Assembly (NCBI GenBank): GCA_012518885.1
Contig: JAAYRG010000131.1
Location: 1 to 40,474, forward strand
Direction: 5' to 3'
Source of the DNA: Clostridiales bacterium
Lineage (GTDB): Bacteria > Bacillota > Clostridia > Lachnospirales > Lachnospiraceae
DNA: 40,474 nucleotides
A model generated the notes under the pieces. It made no database searches. It saw nothing but the letters and a program-made list of their open reading frames with translations, and had not been told where the DNA came from. Numbering within the stretch: position 1 is the first letter of the stretch; every line of letters starts with the position of its first letter. A program made the translations under genes and the position numbers. Below, in pieces: positions 1 through 7,775 of the stretch.

Positions 1-1761
1 AGCCTTTACCTTGTTAAGCCTAGTTCTTTCTATATCTCCAACAACAAGTTGGTCAAGACCTGGTGGTATTACCCCAACCTTAGCTTCCAGGAATCCAGCT
101 TCTAGGATTTCTATGTATTCTTCAAGTTGTAGCTTTTCATTACCTAGCAACTCTACTAACTTTTCAAATAAGTCTATTACTATTCCATATATTTGCTCAT
201 ATTCTTTGGCTGTAGAAAACATATTCTTAGCTTCAAAATCTTGTTTATACTTTTCTAATTTTTCCGCTATATTAAGTTTCACTATATGATCATAAATAGT
301 AATTGTATAGTCCCTTACTGTCTTTTCCCTATCCTTTAAAATCTTAGAAATAGGAGTAAAGAAGTCTACTAACTCTTCTCTTATTTCATTTATTCTTGTT
401 AACTCACCTTCAACTTGACCCCTATATGTTTTCTTCCATTCCTTTTCCCACCTAGACTTGCCTCTTATTCCAAGTGCAATTATATAGTTCTCTAGAATGT
501 CTAAATCATCATTGCTATAGTCTGTTAAACCACATCTTAAAAACCTAAATACACTTTCATAATCAAAGTCATTTTTTACAATATCAAGCATAGACCGAAT
601 CATTTCAACAAAGGGGTTGTTTAATAACTCCCTCTTATGGTCAATAAAAACCGGAATATTAGCTCTTTCAAACTCTCTCTCTAATATATTACAGTACTGG
701 CCTATGTCTCCAGTTATAATCGCTATATCTTGATACCTATAACCCTCATCCCTTACTAATCTTTGGGTCTCACGTACAACATAACTAACTTCAGCCTTTG
801 CATCTTCTGCAACATGTATACGAACCTGGTCCTGGTCCTTCTTGTATGATTTATAGGGATACCTAAATAAGTTTCTCTCTAAAAAGGCTAAGGCCTTATT
901 GTCCCTAAACCTAATTACTTCACCCTTATTAGCCATATCTGGATAAATAGGCTTATCAATTTTTATATTATTTTCTTCTGCTATTTTGTATAAGTTATGG
1001 ATTGTCTTTTTACTTAGATGGAATAGCTCAAATTCTTCCCCTAGACTAGTAATATCTTCTCTCTCATCAATAGTAACTGTGACTATAACCTTTTTTGCAA
1101 GCTTCATTAAAAGACCAAGTAACTTATACTGGGCCGGCGTAAAACCTGTGAAACCATCAAAAGCAATTACACTGGTCTTTATTAAGTCTGACTTACTAAT
1201 AACATCACACAAGACATCAAGTATCTCTTCTTGAGTAATGTATTTCTCTTCTAGGTATTCCCTAAAACCATTATAAATGACACTGATGTCATGAAGCTTG
1301 TTATAAAGCATAGGCCTTGCCTCCAAGTCTCTACCTATTCTTTCCAAATCATCCTTGGTCACACTATATTGGAATAACTCAGATATTAAAGATTTTAACT
1401 CACTTACAAAGCCTATTTTTTTAGCCTCTCTACCAAAGAATTTTAAATCATCCTTACTTTGGGCAAGAACCTTTCTTAGTATCATACTCTTACCTGTATC
1501 TTCTAATACAGGCCTGTTATTACCACCAGTTTCTTCAAAAACTCGGTGGGCAAGACGTAAAAAACTCAATATATCTATATTCATAGTCCCATTATAAGGA
1601 TGCTTTGTGACTATTTCTTTTTGAGTTTGCAAGGTAAATTGTTCAGGAACAACAATCAAATAATTAACATCCTTATGACTAATAGATTTATCAATTATTT
1701 CCTTATATAGTTTATGTGATTTTCCAGAACCACTGCTACCTAGAATAAGTTGTAGAGACAT
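1..1761 (-). CDS. addB: ATP-dependent helicase/nuclease subunit B (AddB), 5' part, truncated by window edge
   Basis: This frame stays open from an ATG at 1761 to the window edge, giving about 587 codons; the ORF track omits it because the stop lies outside. The protein begins MSLQLILGSSGSGKSHKLY, a Walker A loop (GSSGSGKS) at the extreme N-terminus as in AddB. It is followed by a PEQFTLQTQ motif, and near the edge by a VVGDIERTRL segment typical of the AddB/RexB helicase-like region. AddB pairs with AddA to resect double-strand breaks for RecA loading; its nuclease domain and C-terminal cysteines, which in known AddB hold an iron-sulfur cluster, would lie beyond the window. AddB is usually about 1150 residues, so roughly half is seen. 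AAGGGGGG sits just before the ATG. addA would be expected next to the left, outside the window. Confidence 0.9.
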   Translation of the reverse strand, partial: MSLQLILGSSGSGKSHKLYKEIIDKSISHKDVNYLIVVPEQFTLQTQKEIVTKHPYNGTMNIDILSFLRLAHRVFEETGGNNRPVLEDTGKSMILRKVLAQSKDDLKFFGREAKKIGFVSELKSLISELFQYSVTKDDLERIGRDLEARPMLYNKLHDISVIYNGFREYLEEKYITQEEILDVLCDVISKSDLIKTSVIAFDGFTGFTPAQYKLLGLLMKLAKKVIVTVTIDEREDITSLGEEFELFHLSKKTIHNLYKIAEENNIKIDKPIYPDMANKGEVIRFRDNKALAFLERNLFRYPYKSYKKDQDQVRIHVAEDAKAEVSYVVRETQRLVRDEGYRYQDIAIITGDIGQYCNILEREFERANIPVFIDHKRELLNNPFVEMIRSMLDIVKNDFDYESVFRFLRCGLTDYSNDDLDILENYIIALGIRGKSRWEKEWKKTYRGQVEGELTRINEIREELVDFFTPISKILKDREKTVRDYTITIYDHIVKLNIAEKLEKYKQDFEAKNMFSTAKEYEQIYGIVIDLFEKLVELLGNEKLQLEEYIEILEAGFLEAKVGVIPPGLDQLVVGDIERTRLNKVKA

Positions 1762-1790
1762 AAGACCCCCCCTTAGATATATTTTATAAT

Positions 1791-1819
1791 TATATAATCC
1801 TATTAAGGATTTTATTCAA
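1791..1819 (-). promoter_or_regulatory. Putative addB promoter with an inverted repeat in the spacer
   Basis: On the minus strand a TTGAAT (-35, 1814-1819) is followed after 17 bases by TATATA (-10, 1791-1796). The spacer contains AATCCT-N4-AGGATT (1796-1811), a perfect six-base inverted repeat that could be an operator or chance in AT-rich DNA. Confidence 0.4.
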
Positions 1820-1937
1820 TTTTATCATATTTGTAAGTTTCTACTAATAATATATATAAAGTATTTTTATGCAAATGTCTATTCATATTTGCCATATTGC
1901 ATAGTTAGGATTGAATAGAAAGGCAAGGTGATAAAAG

Positions 1938-2381
1938 TTGTCAAATCCAAAAATCGTAGTAGTACAATTGAAAGAAATAATATACACAGTCATTTTTGCC
2001 GCACTTGGAATACTACTAATTATTCTTCTAGTTGCTATGTTCCTTAATAAAGATAGGGATTCTAGCCTTAGCAAAGAAGAAGCATTATACATACCAGGTA
2101 AGTACTCGGCTGCCCTTATATTAAACAACAATGCACTTAATTTAGAAGTCGTAGTTGACAAAAACCACATTAATTCTGTGGAAATAGTTAATATTGATGA
2201 AGCTACTACCACTATGTATCCTTTAATTCAGCCTTCGCTAGAATTAATTACAAAGCAATTATACGATGGAGTGGCTATTGAAGATGTGAAACTCTCGGAA
2301 AATGGCCAGTATACTCAAACCATTATGTTAGATACAATTAAGATTGCCCTTGAAAAGGCAAAAGTAAAATCTCCTGATTAA
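1938..2381 (+). CDS. Small membrane-anchored protein with an FMN-binding-like extracytoplasmic domain
   Basis: This is a 147-residue protein of unknown function. It has one hydrophobic segment at about residues 12-34 (VIFAALGILLIILLVAMF), followed by a charged stretch and a soluble domain of about 95 residues that should lie outside the membrane. The domain reads like a degenerate FMN_bind fold: PGKYSAALILNNNALNLEVVVD resembles its first strands, and the final helix IKIALEKAKVK resembles its C-terminal helix. However, the SGAT motif that receives covalent FMN is absent, so flavin binding is not supported. The start is TTG, chosen because AAGGTGAT lies about seven bases upstream. It is divergent from addB and stands alone. 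The family assignment is inferred from pattern only. Confidence 0.7.
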   Translation: MSNPKIVVVQLKEIIYTVIFAALGILLIILLVAMFLNKDRDSSLSKEEALYIPGKYSAALILNNNALNLEVVVDKNHINSVEIVNIDEATTTMYPLIQPSLELITKQLYDGVAIEDVKLSENGQYTQTIMLDTIKIALEKAKVKSPD

Positions 2382-2462
2382 TAGACTTTCTACAATCAAA
2401 GAAGCATAAAGATAAGAAAAATACAAACCAAATGTCTACATATTTAAAATAGTACAATAAAA

Positions 2463-2560
2463 AGTCCTCTTATTGTCATTCTAAGCAAAGAGAAAAATCT
2501 TCTACTGGAATAGAAGAATAATAAAAGTTTCTCCTAAACTTAGAATGACAAGAATGGACT
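2463..2560. repeat. Palindromic intergenic repeat (REP/MITE-like) with nested hairpin
   Basis: The outer arms share TTGTCATTCTAAG-like sequence on the left and its complement CTTAGAATGACAAG on the right, extending with mismatches to AGTCC and GGACT. The inner part folds separately: TCTTCTA (2498-2504), a six-base loop, TAGAAGA (2511-2517). The arm resembles the TGTCATTCTGAGC-type repeats I know from many bacterial intergenic regions; that link is from memory. It lies between two 3' ends (the small membrane protein and nadE) and may end transcription on both sides. Confidence 0.6.
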
Positions 2561-2623
2561 AAATTGAAATTATAAATCCTAAGTCTATTCTTAACCTTAC
2601 ATTTCTTATAAGTTTAAAATCTC

Positions 2624-4564
2624 CTATAGGCAATGCTTTATCTTATCAAGTTCTTCTAACCAAGCTGTTCCACTAGCATCACTTGGCATAGACAAATCAG
2701 ACCTTGGGGATACACAAACGCTTCCTACCTTTGGTCCATCTGGTAAACAAGAACGTTTAAACTGCTGAGAAAAGAAACGGTAATAAAAGCTTCTTAGCCA
2801 TTTATAAATAATCTCTTTATCATACTTATTCGCAAATGCATGTGTTGCTAAATAGAATATTTTTGAAGGAAGAAATCCATATCTTAGGGCATAGTAGATG
2901 AAGAAGTCATGTAATTCATATGGACCTACAACATCCTCAGTCTTTTGAGCTATCTCTCCATTAACAGGAGGAAGTAGTTCTGGACTTACCGGTGTATCTA
3001 ATATATCATATAGAACCTTCTGCAGTTCTTTATTATCCGTATTATCTCCTGTATATTGTATCAAGTATCTTACTAGAGTCTTTGGCACAGAGCCATTGAC
3101 TGCATACATTGACATATGGTCTCCATTATAAGTAGCCCAGCCAAGGGCTAGTTCAGATAAATCTCCTGTACCAATCACGATGCCACCTACTTGGTTACTA
3201 ATATCCATTAATACTTGGGTTCTTTCTCTTGCTTGGGCATTTTCATAGGTTACATCATGATTATTTATGTCATGGCCAATATCCTTAAAATGCTGGATTA
3301 CTGCATCCTGTATTGGCACTTCTCTTAGTGATGCCCCAATATATTCTGCAAGTTTTAACGCATTTTCATAGGTCCTGTCAGTTGTACCAAAGCATGGCAT
3401 TGTAACACATACTATTCCTTTTGGATCTAAATTCATTAAGTCAAAAGCCTTCTTGGTTACAATTAAGGCTAGGGTAGAGTCAAGACCACCAGATAGGCCT
3501 ATCACAACCTTACTTACCTTAATATGTTCTAATCTCTTCTTTAAACCTAGGGCTTGAATACTTAATATTTCTTTACACCTGTCATTTCTATCCTCACTAT
3601 TATCTGGTATAAAGGGTGAAGGACTTATATATCTTGTTAAGTCTACTTGTCTGTCCTTGTCCATATAAGAAAAGTCAAGTATCAAATAGTCATCGTCAAG
3701 GGGATTACTACAAGCCTGTCTAAAAATAGAACTTTTATTTCTTTCATTATGAAGTTTCTCAATATCTATTTCCGACACCATAATTTCATCAGGGTTTGAG
3801 ATATCATCTGCTAAGACCTTGCCGTTTTCTGCAATGAGGTTATGGCCAGTGAATACTGCATCTGTAGTGGACTCTCCATCACCTGCATCAGCTTGTATAT
3901 AGCCACATATTAGTTTTTTAGATTGAAGGCTTACAAGGTCTCTTCTAAACTTTGTCATGCCAACTATTCTTGGACTTGCAGAAGGATTAAGTAACAAGGT
4001 TGCCCCCCTTAGGCTATGGTTAACACTAGGGCTTATAGGTGACCATAGGTCTTGTCCAATTTCTACTCCAACTACTAGTTTAGAAAGGTTATTACATCTT
4101 ATAAGTATATTAGTACCAAATGGTACCTCATAGTCATTAATGATTATTAACTCAGGCTTCTTGTTACCAGGGTTAAAATATCTGCTCTCATTTACATCAA
4201 TCTGATTTAAAATAGTATCCTTTGGAATAATAGCAAGTATCCTACCATTTTGAATCACTGCTGCAACATTATAGAGTTTATAGTCTTTTAAAAAGGGTAG
4301 GCCTACAACAACTAAAATGTCCGTTCCTTTGGTGTAATCCACAATCTTAAGTAGACCTTCTCTTGCACTATCAATTAATATATCTTGAAAAAATAAATCA
4401 TTACAAGTATAGCCTGTTAGACAAAGTTCTGGAAAAACCAGTATCTCCACTTGTTTTAAAATTGCACCTTCTATCAAACTAATAATCTTCTCACTATTAT
4501 GGCTACAGTTAGCTACTTCTATCTTTGGTGTTGCAACACCTACCTTAATAAAGCCATATTTCAT
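2624..4564 (-). CDS. nadE: Glutamine-dependent-type NAD(+) synthetase lacking the glutaminase cysteine
   Basis: This 646-residue protein has the two-domain form: an N-terminal nitrilase-type amidase (about 1-290) and a C-terminal NAD synthetase (about 330-646). It should convert nicotinate adenine dinucleotide, ATP and an amino donor to NAD in the cytoplasm. The synthetase half looks intact: PP-loop SGGLDS (358-363), GTGDLSELALGWATYNGDH and TPVSPELLPP. In the amidase half the catalytic Glu46 (FPELCLTGY) and Lys115 (IIPKD) are present. The motif that should read EICEDLW reads EIGQDLW, so the nucleophile Cys is Gly170; the codon is GGA. The enzyme may therefore use free ammonia or take it from another amidotransferase. 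The start ATG follows AGAAGGGG. No clear promoter lies between it and the RNA terminator upstream, so it may depend on read-through. Confidence 0.93.
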   Translation of the reverse strand: MKYGFIKVGVATPKIEVANCSHNSEKIISLIEGAILKQVEILVFPELCLTGYTCNDLFFQDILIDSAREGLLKIVDYTKGTDILVVVGLPFLKDYKLYNVAAVIQNGRILAIIPKDTILNQIDVNESRYFNPGNKKPELIIINDYEVPFGTNILIRCNNLSKLVVGVEIGQDLWSPISPSVNHSLRGATLLLNPSASPRIVGMTKFRRDLVSLQSKKLICGYIQADAGDGESTTDAVFTGHNLIAENGKVLADDISNPDEIMVSEIDIEKLHNERNKSSIFRQACSNPLDDDYLILDFSYMDKDRQVDLTRYISPSPFIPDNSEDRNDRCKEILSIQALGLKKRLEHIKVSKVVIGLSGGLDSTLALIVTKKAFDLMNLDPKGIVCVTMPCFGTTDRTYENALKLAEYIGASLREVPIQDAVIQHFKDIGHDINNHDVTYENAQARERTQVLMDISNQVGGIVIGTGDLSELALGWATYNGDHMSMYAVNGSVPKTLVRYLIQYTGDNTDNKELQKVLYDILDTPVSPELLPPVNGEIAQKTEDVVGPYELHDFFIYYALRYGFLPSKIFYLATHAFANKYDKEIIYKWLRSFYYRFFSQQFKRSCLPDGPKVGSVCVSPRSDLSMPSDASGTAWLEELDKIKHCL

Positions 4565-4600
4565 TAAGACCCCTTCTTTCTCTAAAAGATGTATATATAC

Positions 4601-4625
4601 AAAGAAAGGCAGCTATTAAGCTGCC
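4601..4625 (-). terminator. Intrinsic terminator of the structured RNA, upstream of nadE
   Basis: On the minus strand GGCAGCT-TAAT-AGCTGCC is followed by TTTCTTTG. It lies 36 bases before the nadE ATG, so nadE transcription must read through it or start from a promoter I cannot see. Confidence 0.85.
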
Positions 4626-4829
4626 TCTTATCATTTGTAGTAAAACCCCAAAATGCCGGTTCCTGCATTTTGATTCCTAGCAGAGCTAGGTGGGATTCCG
4701 CATATAAGTCTCTACCTTCCGCTCAAAAGGCGGCCTGACATCCACTTATAGATTAGGATTCCCATGTATATGGTGTAGGTTCAAAATAACAGGAGTGTCG
4801 TACATCTCAGGAAATTTTCTTTTGTTTGT
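4601..4829 (-). ncRNA. ssrS: Structured RNA with own promoter and terminator, probable 6S RNA
   Basis: On the minus strand this roughly 230-base transcript folds well by eye. TTCCTG near the 5' end pairs with CAGGAA (plus 4808-4813 with 4660-4665) as a closing stem. GGGAATCC pairs with GGAATCCC around 4692-4699 with one mismatch, TATAAGT pairs with ACTTATA inside it, and CCGC/GCGG (4719-4733) caps the terminal stem. A perfect CCTAGC-TCT-GCTAGG hairpin (4676-4690) lies on the 3' side of the central region, which is where 6S RNA usually carries one. The CCTGAGATGT start and the TTGAACC segment also recall 6S RNAs. 6S RNA binds housekeeping RNA polymerase. The alternative is a cis-acting leader of nadE, which begins just after the terminator. 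SRP RNA and T-box hallmarks are absent. Confidence 0.6.
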
Positions 4830-4835
4830 ATTCTT

Positions 4836-4864
4836 ATTATAACTCATTATATTCAATTATTCAA
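4836..4864 (-). promoter_or_regulatory. Promoter of the probable 6S RNA
   Basis: TTGAAT (4859-4864), a 17-base spacer and a perfect TATAAT (4836-4841) on the minus strand. The predicted start is near 4829, just before the folded RNA. Confidence 0.75.
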
Positions 4865-5026
4865 GATAATATGACAAAAAATGCGACTTGGAAACAATTA
4901 CATAAATTTACGTTTCATGCTGAAGTCTTTCTTAAAGACTCTTTTTATAGTATTCTATGCAGGATAGGGCTTATCCTATTAATTTTTTTCATAGTATAAT
5001 CCCCTAAACTACACCTGCACACTAAT
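4865..5026. other. Intergenic stretch after purH, hairpins but no gene
   Basis: No convincing ORF. Two short hairpins have T-runs on the plus strand: AGTCTTT/AAAGACT (4924-4940, then CTTTTT) and AGGATA/TATCCT (4961-4977, then a run of seven T at 4983-4989). No plus-strand gene feeds them. A weaker GAAAC/GTTTC hairpin followed by ATTTTTTG on the minus strand could end purH. Confidence 0.4.
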
Positions 5027-6580
5027 CTAGTGTTTAAAATGTCTCATGCCTGTAAATACCATAGCTATTCCATACTCATCACATTTTTTTATGGAGTCTT
5101 CATCCCTTATAGAGCCACCTGGTTGAATAATAGCTCTAATCCCAGCTTCATGAGCCGCTTCAACACAGTCATCAAATGGGAAGAAGGCATCAGATGCAAG
5201 AACTGCTCCCTTAGTAACATCTTCACCAATTAATTCCCTAGCATGATCAATGCTTTGCTTAGTAGCCCAAACCCTATTTACCTGACCAGGCCCAATACCT
5301 ATAGTTTGCTTGTCCTTAGCTAATGCAATTCCATTGGACTTTACAAACTTAACAATCTTCCATGCAAATAAAAGGTCTTCCATTTCATCTTTAGTTGGCT
5401 CTCTTTTTGTAACAACCTTTAAGTTGTCTTCTTCCAATAGCTTTGAGTCAATAGTTTGTACTATTAAGCCTCCATTAACCTTCTTTAAATCGTATGCCTC
5501 TTCACTTTGTGGTGTTTTTATATCTTCTAGAAGGAGTATTCTAAGGTTTTTCTTTGTTTGTAATAATTCTAAAGCCTCTTGGTCATAAGAAGGAATAACA
5601 AGAACTTCTAAGAAAACTGACTTCATCTGCTCTGCCAGTTCTAGGGTTAACTTTTCATTTATAGCTACAATTCCACCAAAAATGGATATTTTATCAGCTT
5701 CATAAGCCTTATTCCACGCTTCTAAGATATCTTTACCACTTCCAACCCCACAAGGATTACCATGCTTACTTGCAACAACAGTTGGCTCATCAAACTCTTT
5801 TAGTAATTCTAGGGCTCCATTAGTATCATTAATATTATTAAAAGATAATTCCTTTCCATTAAGTTGCTTAGCATTAGCTAGAGAGCCCTTTAATTTTCCA
5901 ACTTCTCTATAGAAGGCAGCCCTTTGATGTGGGTTTTCACCATATCTCATGTCTTGAACCTTCTCATATGTCATGGTTAAAGTATCTGGAAAACTATAGT
6001 CTTTTCTTTCTTTTCTAATATAGTCTGCAATTAGGGTGTCATAATTAGATGTATGAAGAAAGACCTTTTGCATTAAATAAAACTTAGTATCTAAGCTTAC
6101 ACTACCACTTTCTCTTAGTTCTTTTAAAACAATTTCATAATCACTAGGGTCAACTATTACAGCAACATCTTGGTAGTTCTTAGCTGCTGCCCTAAGCATT
6201 GTAGGTCCCCCAATATCAATATTCTCAACCACTTCATCCCAAGTAACATCATCCTTTAATATAGTTTCTTTAAAAGGATATAAGTTAACTATAACAAAAT
6301 CAATTGTGTCAATATTCAAATCCTTAAGTTGTTCCATGTGATCCTTGTTGTCTCTTTTTGCTAAAAGTCCAGCATGAACAACAGGGTGAAGTGTCTTAAC
6401 CCTTCCATCAAGACATTCTGGAAACTTTGTAATTTCTGAAACTTCAGTAGCCGCTACACCTTCATCCTTTAATTTCTTATAGGTACCACCTGTTGAAATA
6501 ATTTCAATTCCTAATTGGGTAAGTTCCTTAGCAAATGAAACTATACCTGTCTTATCAGATACACTAATTAATGCTCTCAT
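5027..6580 (-). CDS. purH: Bifunctional AICAR formyltransferase / IMP cyclohydrolase
   Basis: This 517-residue protein, a normal length for PurH, carries out the last two steps of purine synthesis. AICAR (ZMP) is formylated with 10-formyl-THF, then closed to IMP. The N-terminal cyclohydrolase domain (about 1-140) shows [17 protein letters not shown] and [17 protein letters not shown]. The formyltransferase domain shows the catalytic Lys-His in [13 protein letters not shown] and the family's C-terminal sequence, ending FTGMRHFKH. Its ATG follows AAGGAGG. It is not in a pur cluster here; it stands alone behind a ZTP riboswitch that senses the enzyme's own substrate pool. The RNA gene downstream has its own promoter. 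Confidence 0.97.
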   Translation of the reverse strand: MRALISVSDKTGIVSFAKELTQLGIEIISTGGTYKKLKDEGVAATEVSEITKFPECLDGRVKTLHPVVHAGLLAKRDNKDHMEQLKDLNIDTIDFVIVNLYPFKETILKDDVTWDEVVENIDIGGPTMLRAAAKNYQDVAVIVDPSDYEIVLKELRESGSVSLDTKFYLMQKVFLHTSNYDTLIADYIRKERKDYSFPDTLTMTYEKVQDMRYGENPHQRAAFYREVGKLKGSLANAKQLNGKELSFNNINDTNGALELLKEFDEPTVVASKHGNPCGVGSGKDILEAWNKAYEADKISIFGGIVAINEKLTLELAEQMKSVFLEVLVIPSYDQEALELLQTKKNLRILLLEDIKTPQSEEAYDLKKVNGGLIVQTIDSKLLEEDNLKVVTKREPTKDEMEDLLFAWKIVKFVKSNGIALAKDKQTIGIGPGQVNRVWATKQSIDHARELIGEDVTKGAVLASDAFFPFDDCVEAAHEAGIRAIIQPGGSIRDEDSIKKCDEYGIAMVFTGMRHFKH

Positions 6581-6670
6581 TATTTCCTCCTTATTTTGAA
6601 AAAGACCTAAAACATATATTTACTTGATAGTAACAAATATGGGATTCTAATAATAAGTATTTAAAGACAC

Positions 6671-6720
6671 AAAAAAAGGGTAACATTAGCGTGTCTTAAG
6701 TAAGATCCCAATGTTGCCCA
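6671..6720 (-). terminator. Riboswitch-controlled terminator in the purH leader
   Basis: On the minus strand GGGCAACATT (plus 6710-6719) pairs with AATGTTACCC (plus 6678-6687) with one mismatch, followed by a T-run (A-run at 6671-6677). Its 5' arm reuses the GGGCA of the aptamer, so ligand binding should prevent termination. Confidence 0.85.
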
Positions 6721-6825
6721 GGCGGTCGGCTAATATAAATAAAAACATCCTTTGATGTTAAATTATAATCATATAATAATTGTACTCCCTATAGGTTGAT
6801 TCCTATTAATCCGCCAGTCGTACAT
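6716..6825 (-). promoter_or_regulatory. ZTP riboswitch (pfl motif) upstream of purH
   Basis: The minus strand reads GTACGACTGGCGG at the 5' side, an ATAGG/CCTAT hairpin, GGGAGTAC closing the first stem, a variable linker, then GCCGACCGCCTGGGCA. The CTGGCGG and CCGCC strands form the expected pseudoknot, and CCGCCTGGGC is the signature of this class. ZTP/ZMP accumulates when 10-formyl-THF is short. Ligand binding sequesters GGGCA and disrupts the terminator, turning purH on. Confidence 0.92.
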
Positions 6826-6829
6826 TTTT

Positions 6830-6858
6830 ATTTTACTTTATATGATTTGAAATTTCAA
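6830..6858 (-). promoter_or_regulatory. purH promoter
   Basis: TTGAAA (6853-6858), 17-base spacer, TAAAAT (6830-6835) on the minus strand, placing the start directly before the ZTP aptamer. Confidence 0.7.
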
Positions 6859-6928
6859 TAATAAAAATAATATCCTTATAATATTTTATTCTTCCCCTTA
6901 ATTTATATATAATTCTTAACTAGTAATA

Positions 6929-6957
6929 TTGTATGGTTTACCTTTCTCTAGTATAAT
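6929..6957 (+). promoter_or_regulatory. Promoter of the DUF1461-type membrane protein
   Basis: TTGTAT (6929-6934), 17-base spacer, perfect TATAAT (6952-6957) on the plus strand, about 60 bases upstream of the ATG at 7021. Confidence 0.65.
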
Positions 6958-7020
6958 AAACTTGTTTTCTAGCTTTATGTCTACCTATATTGTAGATAAA
7001 TATATTACTATGGAGGAAAA

Positions 7021-7671
7021 ATGAAAAATAGAAATCTTAGCAAGAATTTTAAACTAACTGATATTTTAATAGGTATTATCTTTACCTTCCTAGTCCTATC
7101 AATAGGGGTAATATTTACAGTAAACTTTAGGCCCTTATACTATTTTGATATAGACTACCTAAATATTGCAGAAAGTTCAGGGTATGATAAGGAACTAATT
7201 AAGATAAACTATGATGTTTTGATAGAATACAACTCCCCCTTTTATGAAGGTGAACTAGAACTTCCAGACCTACCATCTTCACCTTATGGATTACAACATT
7301 TTGAAGAGGTAAAAGCTATCTTTATAGCCTTTTATTACATTGCCATAGTTTGTATTATTGCTTGTTCCCTAATAATATTTTATAAGAAAAAGCAAAAGGA
7401 TAATAGCTACCTATTAGTGTCATCTATTACTGTAGTTGTACTTCCTCTACTAGTAGCCTTGTTTGCTGCTATTGATTTTGATAAAACTTTCGTGATATTT
7501 CATAAGATCTTTTTTAGGAATGATTATTGGATTTTCGACCCCAAGTTAGATCCAGTAATTAATATTCTACCCCAAACCTTCTTCCTCCATGCCCTAATAT
7601 TAATAATAATAGTATTGTTCCTAGGAAGTATAAGCCTATATACTGCTTATAAATTATCTAAGAAGAAGTAA
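7021..7671 (+). CDS. DUF1461/TIGR01906-type integral membrane protein
   Basis: This 216-residue membrane protein has about four hydrophobic segments: about 13-33, 98-120, 131-149 and 189-210. A long extracytoplasmic loop follows the first. Segments typical of the TIGR01906 family, as I remember it, are present: HFEEVKAIF before the second membrane segment and FFRNDYWIFDPKLDPVINILP before the last. The family has no assigned biochemical role. GGAGG stands a few bases before the ATG. It is monocistronic, with its own promoter upstream and a strong terminator downstream, facing the Pho operon. Confidence 0.8.
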   Translation: MKNRNLSKNFKLTDILIGIIFTFLVLSIGVIFTVNFRPLYYFDIDYLNIAESSGYDKELIKINYDVLIEYNSPFYEGELELPDLPSSPYGLQHFEEVKAIFIAFYYIAIVCIIACSLIIFYKKKQKDNSYLLVSSITVVVLPLLVALFAAIDFDKTFVIFHKIFFRNDYWIFDPKLDPVINILPQTFFLHALILIIIVLFLGSISLYTAYKLSKKK

Positions 7672-7684
7672 AACTCGATAATTT

Positions 7685-7734
7685 AAAAAGGTTTGTAAAC
7701 AGATTTATTCTACTCACTGTTTACAAACCTTTTT
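7685..7734. terminator. Bidirectional terminator between the DUF1461 gene and phoR
   Basis: AAAAAGGTTTGTAAACAG and its perfect 18-base complement flank a 14-base loop, with A-run and T-run at the ends. It can end both the plus-strand membrane gene and the minus-strand Pho operon. Confidence 0.92.
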
Positions 7735-7775
7735 TAAAATAAAATTAACCTAACCTGTATCTTTATAATATATCT

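Noticed and set aside
1883-2212. 109-residue minus-strand ORF opposite the small membrane protein
   Set aside because: The plus-strand frame has a ribosome binding site, a membrane anchor and a coherent domain; the minus frame has none.
4601-4829. T-box, SRP RNA or tmRNA as identity of the structured RNA
   Set aside because: No AGGGTGGNACCGCG T-box sequence, no GGAAGGAAGCAGCC-like SRP tetraloop domain, and no tRNA-like or tag-encoding part of tmRNA.
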